A DNA stretch of 32,562 nucleotides, taken from positions 1 through 32,562 of the forward strand of contig JBJEJW010000065.1 in NCBI GenBank assembly GCA_051878315.1, given 5' to 3'. Shown here piece after piece: positions 23,916 to 32,175 of this stretch. The stretch comes from W0P28-013 sp051878315. GTDB taxonomy: Bacteria > Bacteroidota > Bacteroidia > Bacteroidales > Paludibacteraceae. Under the pieces are notes generated by a model. The model saw only the letters and a list, made by a program, of their open reading frames with translations. It did not search any database and had not been told where the DNA came from. Made by a program: the position numbers and the translations under genes. How positions within the stretch are numbered: position 1 is the first letter of the stretch; each line of letters opens with the position of its first letter.

Positions 23916-26600
23916 GTGAACCGACATTGGACGACATATTTTATACTCACCGTGTGCATTTTCATCGCTGTATCAGGCTGTTCTACCAAAAAGAATACGG
24001 CGGCTACGCGTTCGTTCCACTATGTTACATCGAAATACAACATCAACTTCAACGCACGAAACAACTACGACAAAGGCATCGCACAAATGCAAAAATCAAT
24101 GACGGACGATTATTCGAAAGTGCTGCCCATGTATCCGATTTCGGTACACGAAAACGGCGTTGCCGTCGGTAACACTATGGACGTTGTAGTAGAAAAATGC
24201 CGTAAAACGATAAAACTGCACAGCATCACCAAAAAACCACAAAAGAACCCCAAAAAATCGAAAGATCCCGACTATCAGCATTGGTACAACAAAAACGAGT
24301 TCAATCCGCAGGTTGTAAAAGCATGGTTATTGCTGGGTCAAGCGGAGTTTAGCAAAGCCGATTTCATCGGCGCGGTAGGTACTTTTACTTACATCACCAA
24401 GCACTACGCCAACGAGCCTGCCGCCGTTACCGAAGCACGCATTTGGATGGCACGCGCCTATGCCGAAATGCAATGGTATTACGAAGCCGAAGAGGTGCTG
24501 GGCAAAATCAACGAAAACGATGTACCATCGGAATTGAATGGCTTATTTGCCGCCGCCAAAGCCGACCTATTGCTCAAAGAGCAAAAAGAGACGGAGGCCA
24601 TACCATTTTTGCAAATAGCATGCGATGCCGAAAAAAATCGCTATCAACGCGTTCGTTTCCACTACATACTCGGACAGTTGCTACTCAAGAAAGGCGAGCG
24701 ACAACAAGCCAACGAGCATTTTCGTTATGTGGCGAAACATGCGCCCAACTACACCGTGGAATTTAACGCTCGTATGCAGATGCTGACTTCCGAGACTGAA
24801 AATCTGCCAAAAGCCATCAAAACGCTCGAGAAAATGAGCCGCAACCCCAACAATAAAGATTATCTCGACCAAGTGTATTATGCGTTGGGAAATATCTATA
24901 TGTATGATAATCAGAAACCGGAAGCCATCGAAGCCTACAAAAAAGCCATCGAAGCCAGCACACGAAATGGTATCGAAAAAGCCGTGGTCCTTTTGACATT
25001 GGGCAACATCTACTACCAAGACAAGCAATACTTTGATGCGCATCCGTGCTACGAAGAGGCCGCTACTATAGTCCCCGCCACACATGACGATTATGCACAC
25101 ACCATCAAATTGGCCGAGACATTAGGCGAATTGGCACACAATAACAACATTGTCGTATTACAGGATAGTTTGCAACACCTATCGCAACTACCGGAGCAAG
25201 AACAACGCGCCATTGTTGACAAAATTATCGCACAAATCATTGCCGACGAAGAGGCTGCCCGCCAACGTGCCGCCGACGAAGAAGCCATGGCCGGTTCGCT
25301 CGCCGACGACACTCCATCTATGGGTTTTGGCATGCCGGCTGCAGGCACCACCGGCGAATGGTATTTCTACAATCAACAACTTATTACAAGCGGACGCGCA
25401 CAATTCACCAAACGCTGGGGACAACGCAAATTGGAAGACAACTGGCGACGACTGAACAAGTCGGCAATGCTGATGGACGACAGCGACATGACCGACGACA
25501 ACGAGGCTACAACCGACAGTTTGAAAACACCGATCGACGACAACAAAAATCCGGCATTCTATCTATCGCAAATCCCAAAAACCGCCGAACAAATAGCACA
25601 ATCGAATGCCGAAATAGCCGAAGCCTTGCTCAACATGGCCGACATCTACGAAACTAAATTGGAAGACACCGAAGCAGCCGAAGCCACACTCAAAGAGTAC
25701 GCACAACGTTTTCCACAGGGCGAACGCCTTGTCGATTGTTATTATGCCCTCTACCGACTCTATGGACACATGCACAAGACAGTCGAGCAGGATGCCATAC
25801 GACAACGCATCGTCGCTGATTTCCCCGACAGCAAACAAGCCATCATTTTGTCGCAGCCCGACTATGCCGAACGTGTTGCAAAAATGTACACCTTGCAGGA
25901 CTCGCTCTACAACGCTACATACAGCGAATATAGTCAGAACAACTTTGCTGCTGTAACAGCCAACTACCATTACATACAGCAAAATTATCCACTCTCGACC
26001 CTGATGCCGAAATTTGCATTTCTGCACGCTTTGAGTATCGGAAAAACCGCATCGCAAGAACAATTCCGCACCACATTGGAAGCACTTGTCGCACAATATC
26101 CGCAAAGCGATGTAGCCAGCATGAGCAAAGACATTTTGGCACTAATGTCGCAAGGCAAAGAAGCGCAACAAGGCACCACCAGCAATCTGGCCAACCTACG
26201 ACAACAGGAACTGCAAAGCGACATCGAAGAACCGATTACCGACAAGACCTATTCGGCTGAACGAAAAACACCATTTACCCTAATGCTGATACCGACCGAC
26301 GAGTACGAGTACAATCAACTGCTATTCGACCTCGCCGCCTACAACTTCTCGAAATTTTTAGTCAAAGACTACGACCTTGCACAACGCATATTCGACGGAC
26401 AAAAAATCATACTCGTTTCCGGGTTCGAGAACCTTGACGAAACACGTTGGTACACTAACTTGGCCATCACCGACGAAAATCTCGCACGTATATTTGCGCT
26501 ATGCTCCGTCCGACTACCCATATCCGACGAAAATCTAACGCTCGTCAATCTTTTGGGACTCGACACATACATTCGCTTTTACAATGAAAACATCCGATAA
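23916..26600 (+). CDS. porW: PorW/SprE-like T9SS lipoprotein with TPR repeats
   Basis: The GTG at 23916 starts a lipoprotein signal peptide (YFILTVCIFIAVSGC, lipobox Cys22) and gives 894 residues; the frame is open from 23859, but that lies within the promoter. After the lipidated Cys comes STKKNTAATRSFHYVTSKYN, a start that matches SprE of Flavobacterium and PorW of Porphyromonas, a periplasmic-side outer-membrane lipoprotein needed for type IX secretion. The rest is a long array of TPR-like helix pairs (for example YYALGNIYMYDNQKPEAIEA, KAVVLLTLGNIYYQDKQYFD, and ALLNMADIYETKLEDTEAAE), broken near residues 440-560 by a charged, disordered-looking part. No ATG start exists in the right place. 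RecX overlaps its end by 17 bases. Recognition is from memory of the family, so the symbol is given with moderate confidence. Confidence 0.75.
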   Translation: MNRHWTTYFILTVCIFIAVSGCSTKKNTAATRSFHYVTSKYNINFNARNNYDKGIAQMQKSMTDDYSKVLPMYPISVHENGVAVGNTMDVVVEKCRKTIKLHSITKKPQKNPKKSKDPDYQHWYNKNEFNPQVVKAWLLLGQAEFSKADFIGAVGTFTYITKHYANEPAAVTEARIWMARAYAEMQWYYEAEEVLGKINENDVPSELNGLFAAAKADLLLKEQKETEAIPFLQIACDAEKNRYQRVRFHYILGQLLLKKGERQQANEHFRYVAKHAPNYTVEFNARMQMLTSETENLPKAIKTLEKMSRNPNNKDYLDQVYYALGNIYMYDNQKPEAIEAYKKAIEASTRNGIEKAVVLLTLGNIYYQDKQYFDAHPCYEEAATIVPATHDDYAHTIKLAETLGELAHNNNIVVLQDSLQHLSQLPEQEQRAIVDKIIAQIIADEEAARQRAADEEAMAGSLADDTPSMGFGMPAAGTTGEWYFYNQQLITSGRAQFTKRWGQRKLEDNWRRLNKSAMLMDDSDMTDDNEATTDSLKTPIDDNKNPAFYLSQIPKTAEQIAQSNAEIAEALLNMADIYETKLEDTEAAEATLKEYAQRFPQGERLVDCYYALYRLYGHMHKTVEQDAIRQRIVADFPDSKQAIILSQPDYAERVAKMYTLQDSLYNATYSEYSQNNFAAVTANYHYIQQNYPLSTLMPKFAFLHALSIGKTASQEQFRTTLEALVAQYPQSDVASMSKDILALMSQGKEAQQGTTSNLANLRQQELQSDIEEPITDKTYSAERKTPFTLMLIPTDEYEYNQLLFDLAAYNFSKFLVKDYDLAQRIFDGQKIILVSGFENLDETRWYTNLAITDENLARIFALCSVRLPISDENLTLVNLLGLDTYIRFYNENIR

Positions 26601-27057
26601 AGCAGCCACTTACGAGCAGATGGTATTCAAGGCATCGGCCTACTGCGCCACTGCCGAACATTGCGAAAACGACGTACGCGAAAAACTACGCACATGGGCC
26701 TGCGCTCCCGAACATATCGACACCATCATCGACTATTTGAAACAAGAAAATTTTCTGAACGAGCAACGTTATTGCAACGCTTTCGTACGCGACAAATTTC
26801 GATTCAATCAGTGGGGAAAAACAAAAATAGCCCTTATGTTGCGTGCAAAAGGACTCGCCGACACCAACATCCAAGAAGCGTTGGAACAAATAGACACCGC
26901 AACTTATATCAACACATTGACCGACCTGCTCATGGCTAAACAACGCGGACTAAAATATCGTGACGACTACGACCGCAAGGCTAAACTCATACGCTTTGCT
27001 CAAGGACGCGGCTTTGAATACAACATCGTCGCAGCCTGCATCGACCAATTGCGCTAA
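26584..27057 (+). CDS. recX: RecX-type regulator of RecA
   Basis: RecX binds RecA filaments and limits their activity. The 157-residue protein has the three-helix repeats of the family: KASAYCATAEHCENDVREKL, IDTIIDYLKQENFLNEQRYC, NAFVRDKFRFNQWGKTKIAL and a C-terminal KLIRFAQGRGFEYNIVAACI. The block LKQENFLNEQRYCNAFVRDK is the clearest family signature. Its ATG at 26584 overlaps the porW-like gene by 17 bases, so it is read by coupled or shared translation. No recA gene is in the window. It converges with the next minus-strand gene with 23 bases between the stops and no clear terminator. Confidence 0.9.
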   Translation: MKTSDKAATYEQMVFKASAYCATAEHCENDVREKLRTWACAPEHIDTIIDYLKQENFLNEQRYCNAFVRDKFRFNQWGKTKIALMLRAKGLADTNIQEALEQIDTATYINTLTDLLMAKQRGLKYRDDYDRKAKLIRFAQGRGFEYNIVAACIDQLR

Positions 27058-27080
27058 CGGTCAAAATTGCCAAGTATTAC

Positions 27081-28262
27081 TTACTTCACAACGACTTTCG
27101 AAACGCCGGTACCATTTTTGACCACATAGATACCCCGTGACATCGGCACAACAACCTGTGTACAATCGGTCTGACGCGCCACACAACGACCCAACAAATC
27201 GTACACCGAAATTTCGGAAGCAACATTCTGGTTAACAACAATTTGTCCATCAACCACATAAATTGTTGGCGCTGCACTGACCTGTGGCAAGGCATCCACA
27301 TCGGCATCGGTGCAAACATTCGACAAAGCATAACTGCCACCATTTTCGGTAAACGCCTGCAACGTGATGCCCAACGCCTGTCCTTCATGCTGATTGCCGT
27401 CGTCATCAACCACCTCGTAAGAGAGATTATACTTACCACTTTGCGTACAACTTATTGTCAATGAACCGCTTACGATATACGCGCTCACACACGCGCCTCG
27501 TCCGCAAACGTGCCATTGCGATATTCCACCCGGTGCCAAACCGCCAACCTTGTCGGCGCCAATCGCAGTAGAATAGGTACCAATAAACGACCGTTCATTA
27601 TCCGAAAAAACATCGAACGAGACATAAGTACCCGTGCCTTCGATAGTTTCTTCGCCATTGACCGAACCAAAATAAATACCTTCCGAATAAAATTCGACAC
27701 CAAAATTGCTGCAACCCGCACTCGAACCCCAATAGAATGCTCGGCCTTGCGTCAACGGGTATTCCTTGGTCAAATCGGGTGTATCGTCATCATCTTCGCC
27801 TAAACCATCAGTTACAATGCGTATGGCCGTGAAACAAAGTTGGCCTGCATTCGTCGTTTTTTTTGCAAATTCGGCTTTCGCACTCACTGTAAACAGCACT
27901 GACTGCGCATTGCCATTCCATACAGCAGTATAATCAGGGTCGCCAACGATGGTCATTTCACCTGTATCCACCGTTAAATTCGGCATACGTTCCTTACCTT
28001 GTGTCGAAATGAAAAACTCTATCGACAGAATATTTTCACTTGCAGCCGCTACCGTCAAAGTACCATTAGCATATACGCGCAAATCGCCACTATCAGTATT
28101 GTAGGCCGGCTTTGTAGCAGAATTACCTTTGGCAGCCGTCACCGTAAAACCTTTATCGGATATGGATACGGTTTGATAATCCGACATTGTCAATTTGACA
28201 GTACGCGCCGGCACTAAACTTGCAAATGCCAAAAATGACAAGATAACTACAACTTTTTTCAT
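27081..28262 (-). CDS. Secreted protein of unknown function with T9SS C-terminal sorting domain
   Basis: The frame is open to 28316, but the ATG at 28262 starts a clean signal peptide (MKKVVVILSFLAFASLVPA, cut before RTVKL) just after a promoter; this gives 393 residues. Residues about 20-165 and 180-320 look like two beta-sandwich modules (short strands, many Thr, Ser, Gly and Val; YANGTLTVAAASENILSIEF; SGSLTISCTQSGKYNLSYEV), with an acidic DDDDTPD linker. The last 75 residues are a type A T9SS sorting domain (SEISVYDLLGRCVARQT, then VPMSRGIYVVKNGTG, VSKVVVK). It would be exported by Sec, then across the outer membrane by T9SS and either released or anchored. No enzyme motif is visible. Confidence 0.85.
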   Translation of the reverse strand: MKKVVVILSFLAFASLVPARTVKLTMSDYQTVSISDKGFTVTAAKGNSATKPAYNTDSGDLRVYANGTLTVAAASENILSIEFFISTQGKERMPNLTVDTGEMTIVGDPDYTAVWNGNAQSVLFTVSAKAEFAKKTTNAGQLCFTAIRIVTDGLGEDDDDTPDLTKEYPLTQGRAFYWGSSAGCSNFGVEFYSEGIYFGSVNGEETIEGTGTYVSFDVFSDNERSFIGTYSTAIGADKVGGLAPGGISQWHVCGRGACVSAYIVSGSLTISCTQSGKYNLSYEVVDDDGNQHEGQALGITLQAFTENGGSYALSNVCTDADVDALPQVSAAPTIYVVDGQIVVNQNVASEISVYDLLGRCVARQTDCTQVVVPMSRGIYVVKNGTGVSKVVVK

Positions 28263-28292
28263 ATTTAACAAACTTTTGCACAAAATTTGATG

Positions 28293-28322
28293 CAAAGATA
28301 CAAAAAAAATGTCCAACTACAA
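28293..28322 (-). promoter_or_regulatory. Promoter of the T9SS-sorted protein gene
   Basis: On the minus strand TATCTTTG (28293-28300) with TTG (28320-28322) 19 bases upstream. Start near 28287, about 25 bases before the ATG. For the divergent mgsA gene no TAnnTTTG element was found in this 100-base gap. Confidence 0.6.
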
Positions 28323-28363
28323 TTGTTGGCCGCAAAAATACACTATTAAAAACCGTACAGATT

Positions 28364-28837
28364 ATGAAAATTGCATTAGTTGCGCACGATGCACGCAAAC
28401 AAGAACTAATTGAATGGGTCAAATTTAACCGGCAAGAGTTGTCGAAACACACACTCTACGCTACAGGAACCACCGGTAAACTCATCGCCGAAGTCGAACT
28501 GCCGGACACAGATGATGACGACAGCTTCGCCGAAAACAATCACTTAGAGGTTATCCGTTTATTATCGGGACCACTCGGAGGCGACCAACAAATCGGCGCC
28601 ATGATTGCCGAAGGCAAAATCGATTGTCTGATATTCTTCTGCGACAACCTGATCACACAAGGCCATCAGCAGGATGTCGGAGCATTGAGCCGTTTGGCAT
28701 CACTCTACAATATCGCCTTTGCAACCAACCGCACGACAGCCGATATGATATTGACAAGTCCGCTATGGAAAGATGCTGATTATCAACCTATTTTGCCCGA
28801 GTGCATTAACAACTACAAAAACCGTAAGTTGCAATAA
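28364..28837 (+). CDS. mgsA: Methylglyoxal synthase
   Basis: MgsA turns dihydroxyacetone phosphate into methylglyoxal and phosphate, a bypass of lower glycolysis under phosphate stress. The 157-residue protein shows the start MKIALVAHDARKQELIEW with His8, the phosphate-binding ATGTTGKL (33-40), GGDQQIGAMIAEGKIDCLIF with the catalytic Asp74, FFCDNL with Asp94, and His101/Asp104. Between ATGTTG and SGPLGGDQQ there are about 14 more residues than I recall in the E. coli enzyme, an acidic loop (PDTDDDDSFAENN). It shares a 101-base gap with the divergent T9SS-cargo gene and is followed by a strong terminator. Confidence 0.93.
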   Translation: MKIALVAHDARKQELIEWVKFNRQELSKHTLYATGTTGKLIAEVELPDTDDDDSFAENNHLEVIRLLSGPLGGDQQIGAMIAEGKIDCLIFFCDNLITQGHQQDVGALSRLASLYNIAFATNRTTADMILTSPLWKDADYQPILPECINNYKNRKLQ

Positions 28838-28984
28838 TCGCGCTCAACAAACAACAAATTTGGCGACGCACGAAATGGGTGTACCGTCGAGCGTAACCGC
28901 ATTCAGCCATCCGGAAAACACACCGTCCCCAATGAAATTTTAGTTGTTGACAAACAACTCGAACTAAATACATTCGGATGCAAA

Positions 28985-29022
28985 AAAAGAGAAAGGCAGA
29001 TTATAATCTGCCTTTCTCTTTT
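28985..29022. terminator. Bidirectional terminator between mgsA and tRNA-Thr
   Basis: A perfect 18-base inverted repeat (28985-29002 with 29005-29022, only two bases between) with A-run on one side and T-run on the other: AAAAGAGAAAGGCAGATT and its complement. It can end the mgsA transcript on the plus strand and the tRNA transcript on the minus strand. Confidence 0.85.
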
Positions 29023-29023
29023 G

Positions 29024-29096
<73 letters not shown>

Positions 29097-29120
29097 AACT
29101 TTCGTTTCCGAATTCGATTG

Positions 29121-29151
29121 CAAAGTTACAACTTTTTGCCGAAACAACCAA
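29121..29151 (-). promoter_or_regulatory. Promoter of tRNA-Thr
   Basis: On the minus strand TAACTTTG (29121-29128) with TTG (29149-29151) 20 bases upstream. The start would be about 20 bases before the mature tRNA. Confidence 0.55.
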
Positions 29152-29187
29152 ATGCGCAATCATTTTTTTGCAAAAAAGATAAAAAAA

Positions 29188-29637
29188 CTACCGTTTTCGG
29201 GCACGTTCCATCTCGCGGCGATCGTCCTTGGCACGTAACGTATCGCGTTTATCGTACATTTTTTTACCACGCGCCAAGGCTATATCCATCTTTGCTAAGC
29301 CTTTATCGTTAACATACAGCAATGTCGGCACAATGGTAAGACCGCTCTCTTTGACAGCACGCTGCAACTTGCGCAATTCGCGTTTTGTAAGCAACAACTT
29401 ACGCTCGCGTGTCGCTTCGTGATTGAAAAACGTGCCAAGACGGTATTCGCTGATGTGCATATTACGCACCCACAATTCGCCATCAGCAAAAAAACAGAAA
29501 GTATCGACCAAACTTGCTTTACCTTCGCGAATAGACTTGATTTCGGTACCATGCAGCACTAAACCGGCCGTGTAACGCTCCAACAATTCGTAATCGAAAG
29601 AGGCACGTTTGTTTTTTATGTTTACCTTACTATTCAT
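29188..29637 (-). CDS. smpB: tmRNA-binding protein SmpB
   Basis: SmpB binds tmRNA and brings it to stalled ribosomes for trans-translation. The 149-residue protein has the full OB-fold core: NKRASFDYELLERYTAGLVL, HGTEIKSIREGKASLVDTFC, MHISEYRLGTFFNHEATRER, KLLLTKRELRKLQRAVKESG, and the basic tail ARGKKMYDKRDTLRAKDDRR that enters the ribosomal A site. Length is usual. The only good start is the ATG at 29637, which lies just downstream of a well-matched promoter (29646-29676), so the mRNA leader must be very short. The ssrA gene itself is not in the window. Confidence 0.95.
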   Translation of the reverse strand: MNSKVNIKNKRASFDYELLERYTAGLVLHGTEIKSIREGKASLVDTFCFFADGELWVRNMHISEYRLGTFFNHEATRERKLLLTKRELRKLQRAVKESGLTIVPTLLYVNDKGLAKMDIALARGKKMYDKRDTLRAKDDRREMERARKR

Positions 29638-29645
29638 TGCAGGTG

Positions 29646-29676
29646 CAAAGGTACATTTTTTTCTACATTTTTACAA
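29646..29676 (-). promoter_or_regulatory. Promoter of smpB
   Basis: On the minus strand TACCTTTG (29646-29653) with TTG (29674-29676) 20 bases upstream. The expected start of transcription is near 29640, only a few bases before the smpB ATG at 29637. Confidence 0.6.
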
Positions 29677-29684
29677 CTGCCATC

Positions 29685-29715
29685 TTGCAAATATCGCAAA
29701 ATGAATGTACTTTTG
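29685..29715 (+). promoter_or_regulatory. Promoter of the secreted nuclease gene
   Basis: TTG at 29685-29687, 20 bases, TACTTTTG at 29708-29715. The start near 29721 lies about 17 bases before the ATG at 29738 and excludes the earlier open codons from 29705. It stands back-to-back with the smpB promoter. Confidence 0.65.
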
Positions 29716-29737
29716 TATTCTTAAAACATTTTTCTCC

Positions 29738-31639
29738 ATGAAAAACACCAAATTACTCCCTTTAATGGCAGTGCTATGCACTTTGTATAGTTACGCCCAA
29801 ACCGACTACCGCATATATGACCTTCCACAGACCGGCGGTGCACCCCAGCACATACGCACAACCGGTATCGTAACAGCACTATCTGACAACGGTTTTTTCA
29901 TCCAAGACAAGGTCGGCGACAACGACCACACGACATGCGACGCTGTATTCGTCACGGCCGACACGACCGGCATCCGCTACGGTGACGAACTACACATAGT
30001 CGGCACATACACGACCGACGGCATCGCCGACATCACATCACTAAAAAAAACAGCCACACAACAAACACCGGCCATCACTAAATTGCGTTTGCCGGACGAT
30101 GCGGCTAACCTATCAAATCATGTTGGCGAAATGGTGGAATTTGACCAAACACTGGTAGTAACAAACACCTACAATTGGGGGAGCGGCTATATTACCGTAT
30201 CGTCGCACCGACTAATGGGTTGCACCGAGACCTGCGACCCCGGCAGCGATGCGTACACTGCACAAAAATCGGCCAATGCAAAAGATAAACTCTATGTATT
30301 GAGCAGCACCGGCACAGCGTATCCGTTTGCCAATGCCGACGGCACGCTACGCACCGGTTCGAAAGTCGATAATCTGCAAGGAACACTCACCGGCACCGGT
30401 CGACTGACCGTGGCATACACACCCGATTTCTACGGCAACGAGCGTCCGACCGAGCCAACCGATTTAGGCGACTATAACCTGAAAGTATGTGCTTTCAACA
30501 TGGAATATTACATCACCGAAGAGTTCGATACCACCGGCACATACGGTCCGAAAAATGCCGACGAAGCAGCCAAACAACATAGTAAACTGATGCAGGCACT
30601 GCAAGCCATCGATGCCGATATCTACGGTCTGCTCGAGATACAACAAGGTCAAGGCGCACTCTCGAAAATAGTCGATGCACTGAATGCAGCCAAAGGCGGC
30701 AACTACTACGCCTACATCGACGACGGCACCTCTATTTACGGCACATTTACGAAAGTCGGTTTCGTCTATCGTACCGACAAAGTACAACCCACCGGCACGC
30801 TGCAACAAAACAACCTCAAAACCTATTATCGCAAAATGATACAAGCGTTCACGCTGCTCAACCACGGCGAAACATTTGTTTTTTCGCTCAATCACCTTAA
30901 ATCGAAGTCGGGAGCATCGAGTGCAAGCGGCGACGACAAAGACCAAAACGACGGGCAAGGCGCCTACAACGCCACACGCATACTCGAAGCAAAATCGGTA
31001 GTCAGTGCATGCGCGTCGGCAACGAGTATCGACGAAGACATTCTCATAATGGGCGACATGAATGCCTATTCGCGCGAAGACCCGTTGAAAGAGTTCGAAA
31101 ACGCCGGGTATATAAATATATTACGCCATTTCTACGGCACCGAAGCCTATTCGTATTCGTACAACGGCGAAGCCGGCATTCTCGACCATATTTTTGCCAA
31201 TCGATCGCTGGCAGCGCAGATAACAGGCGCCAGCGTATTCCATATCAACGCCGACGAACACCGCAAGTTTGAATACACGCAATCCACTTGCACCAACGAT
31301 ATGTACCGTTGTTCCGACCACGACGCCGTGATTGTCGGACTCAAATTAGGCGACTATTCACACGACAGCGACTTCGATGCTATTGCCAACATCAATGCCG
31401 ACGATTTGCCACTTATCACCAACTCCGACAATGACATTTTCACCATTCATCACGCCGAAAATCAACAAATTACGATTTACGACCTCACGGGTTGCGCACG
31501 CTACATAGGCATCTTATCGTCAAGCAATACTACCCCATTCTCGGCATCGGCTTTAGGTTTGCAACACGGTATGTACCTGGTTCGCCTCCACGCCGACAAC
31601 CGCACACAACCCATCACCCTCAAATTACTTATCCGCTAA
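29738..31639 (+). CDS. Secreted ExeM/NucH-like endonuclease with T9SS sorting domain
   Basis: The 633-residue protein starts with a signal peptide (MKNTKLLPLMAVLCTLYSYA, cut before QTDYR). Residues about 20-240 are OB-fold-like modules (RTTGIVTALSDNGFFIQDKV; GDELHIVGTYTTDGIADITS) as in YhcR/ExeM nucleases. Residues about 245-535 are an endonuclease/exonuclease/phosphatase domain with the metal-binding or catalytic Asn254 (AFNMEYY), Glu in YGLLEIQQG, His in SLNHLKSKSG, Asp440 and Asn442 (GDMNAYS), GILDHIFAN and Asp527/His528 (SDHDAVIVGL). The last 75 residues are a T9SS type A sorting domain (QITIYDLTGCARYIG; LQHGMYLVRLHADNRTQ). It would break down extracellular DNA for nutrients or biofilm turnover, or act on another phosphodiester. 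The stop overlaps the start of the HD gene by one base (TAATG). Confidence 0.88.
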   Translation: MKNTKLLPLMAVLCTLYSYAQTDYRIYDLPQTGGAPQHIRTTGIVTALSDNGFFIQDKVGDNDHTTCDAVFVTADTTGIRYGDELHIVGTYTTDGIADITSLKKTATQQTPAITKLRLPDDAANLSNHVGEMVEFDQTLVVTNTYNWGSGYITVSSHRLMGCTETCDPGSDAYTAQKSANAKDKLYVLSSTGTAYPFANADGTLRTGSKVDNLQGTLTGTGRLTVAYTPDFYGNERPTEPTDLGDYNLKVCAFNMEYYITEEFDTTGTYGPKNADEAAKQHSKLMQALQAIDADIYGLLEIQQGQGALSKIVDALNAAKGGNYYAYIDDGTSIYGTFTKVGFVYRTDKVQPTGTLQQNNLKTYYRKMIQAFTLLNHGETFVFSLNHLKSKSGASSASGDDKDQNDGQGAYNATRILEAKSVVSACASATSIDEDILIMGDMNAYSREDPLKEFENAGYINILRHFYGTEAYSYSYNGEAGILDHIFANRSLAAQITGASVFHINADEHRKFEYTQSTCTNDMYRCSDHDAVIVGLKLGDYSHDSDFDAIANINADDLPLITNSDNDIFTIHHAENQQITIYDLTGCARYIGILSSSNTTPFSASALGLQHGMYLVRLHADNRTQPITLKLLIR

Positions 31640-32175
31640 TGCAACCGCTTGAAATCATCAAAAAATACTACACGCTTGACACGCCATTGTACGACACATT
31701 AGTACGCCACAGCACTGCCGTCAGGGATAAAGCCCTTGCGTTGGCCGCCCGCCACCCCGAGTTGAATATCGACACCGCTTTTGTGGCCGAAGCCGCCATG
31801 CTGCACGACATCGGTATATTCAAAACCAATGCACCGGGTATTTTTTGTTACGGCACACACGCCTATATCGAACATGGTTACTTGGGGGCGGAACTCCTGC
31901 GGCAGGAACACCTGCCGCGCCATGCACTTGTATGCGAACGCCACACCGGCACAGGCCTCACGTTAGAGCAAATCATCAGTCAACAACTACCTGTACCACA
32001 ACGCGATATGCGCCCCGTGTCGATAGAAGAGCAACTCATTTGCTACGCCGACAAATTCTTCTCGAAAACCCATTTAGACATTGAAATTCCGACGGCAACA
32101 GCACGTGCCAAATTAGCCAAATTCGGCGAGGCTTCCGTGCAACAATTTGATATTTGGCAATGCTTATTTGAGTAA
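31639..32175 (+). CDS. HD-domain phosphohydrolase
   Basis: The ATG at 31639 overlaps the nuclease stop (TAATG) and begins MQPLEIIKKYYTLDTPLYD; longer in-frame starts lie inside the nuclease gene and are rejected. The 178-residue protein has the HD metal site: His24 (LVRHS), His56/Asp57 (AAMLHDIGIFK), a further His pair in the segment GTHAYIEHGYLGAELL (about 75-90), His in VCERHTGTGL, and Asp in LICYADKFFSK. Such small HD proteins hydrolyse nucleotides or other phosphate esters in the cytosol. It is probably co-translated with the nuclease, so a role in using nucleotides from degraded DNA is possible, but that is inference. Confidence 0.88.
   Translation: MQPLEIIKKYYTLDTPLYDTLVRHSTAVRDKALALAARHPELNIDTAFVAEAAMLHDIGIFKTNAPGIFCYGTHAYIEHGYLGAELLRQEHLPRHALVCERHTGTGLTLEQIISQQLPVPQRDMRPVSIEEQLICYADKFFSKTHLDIEIPTATARAKLAKFGEASVQQFDIWQCLFE

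Noticed and set aside
28838..28984. Possible remnant gene after mgsA
   Set aside because: No open frame with family features and no start signal; it appears to be plain spacer DNA.
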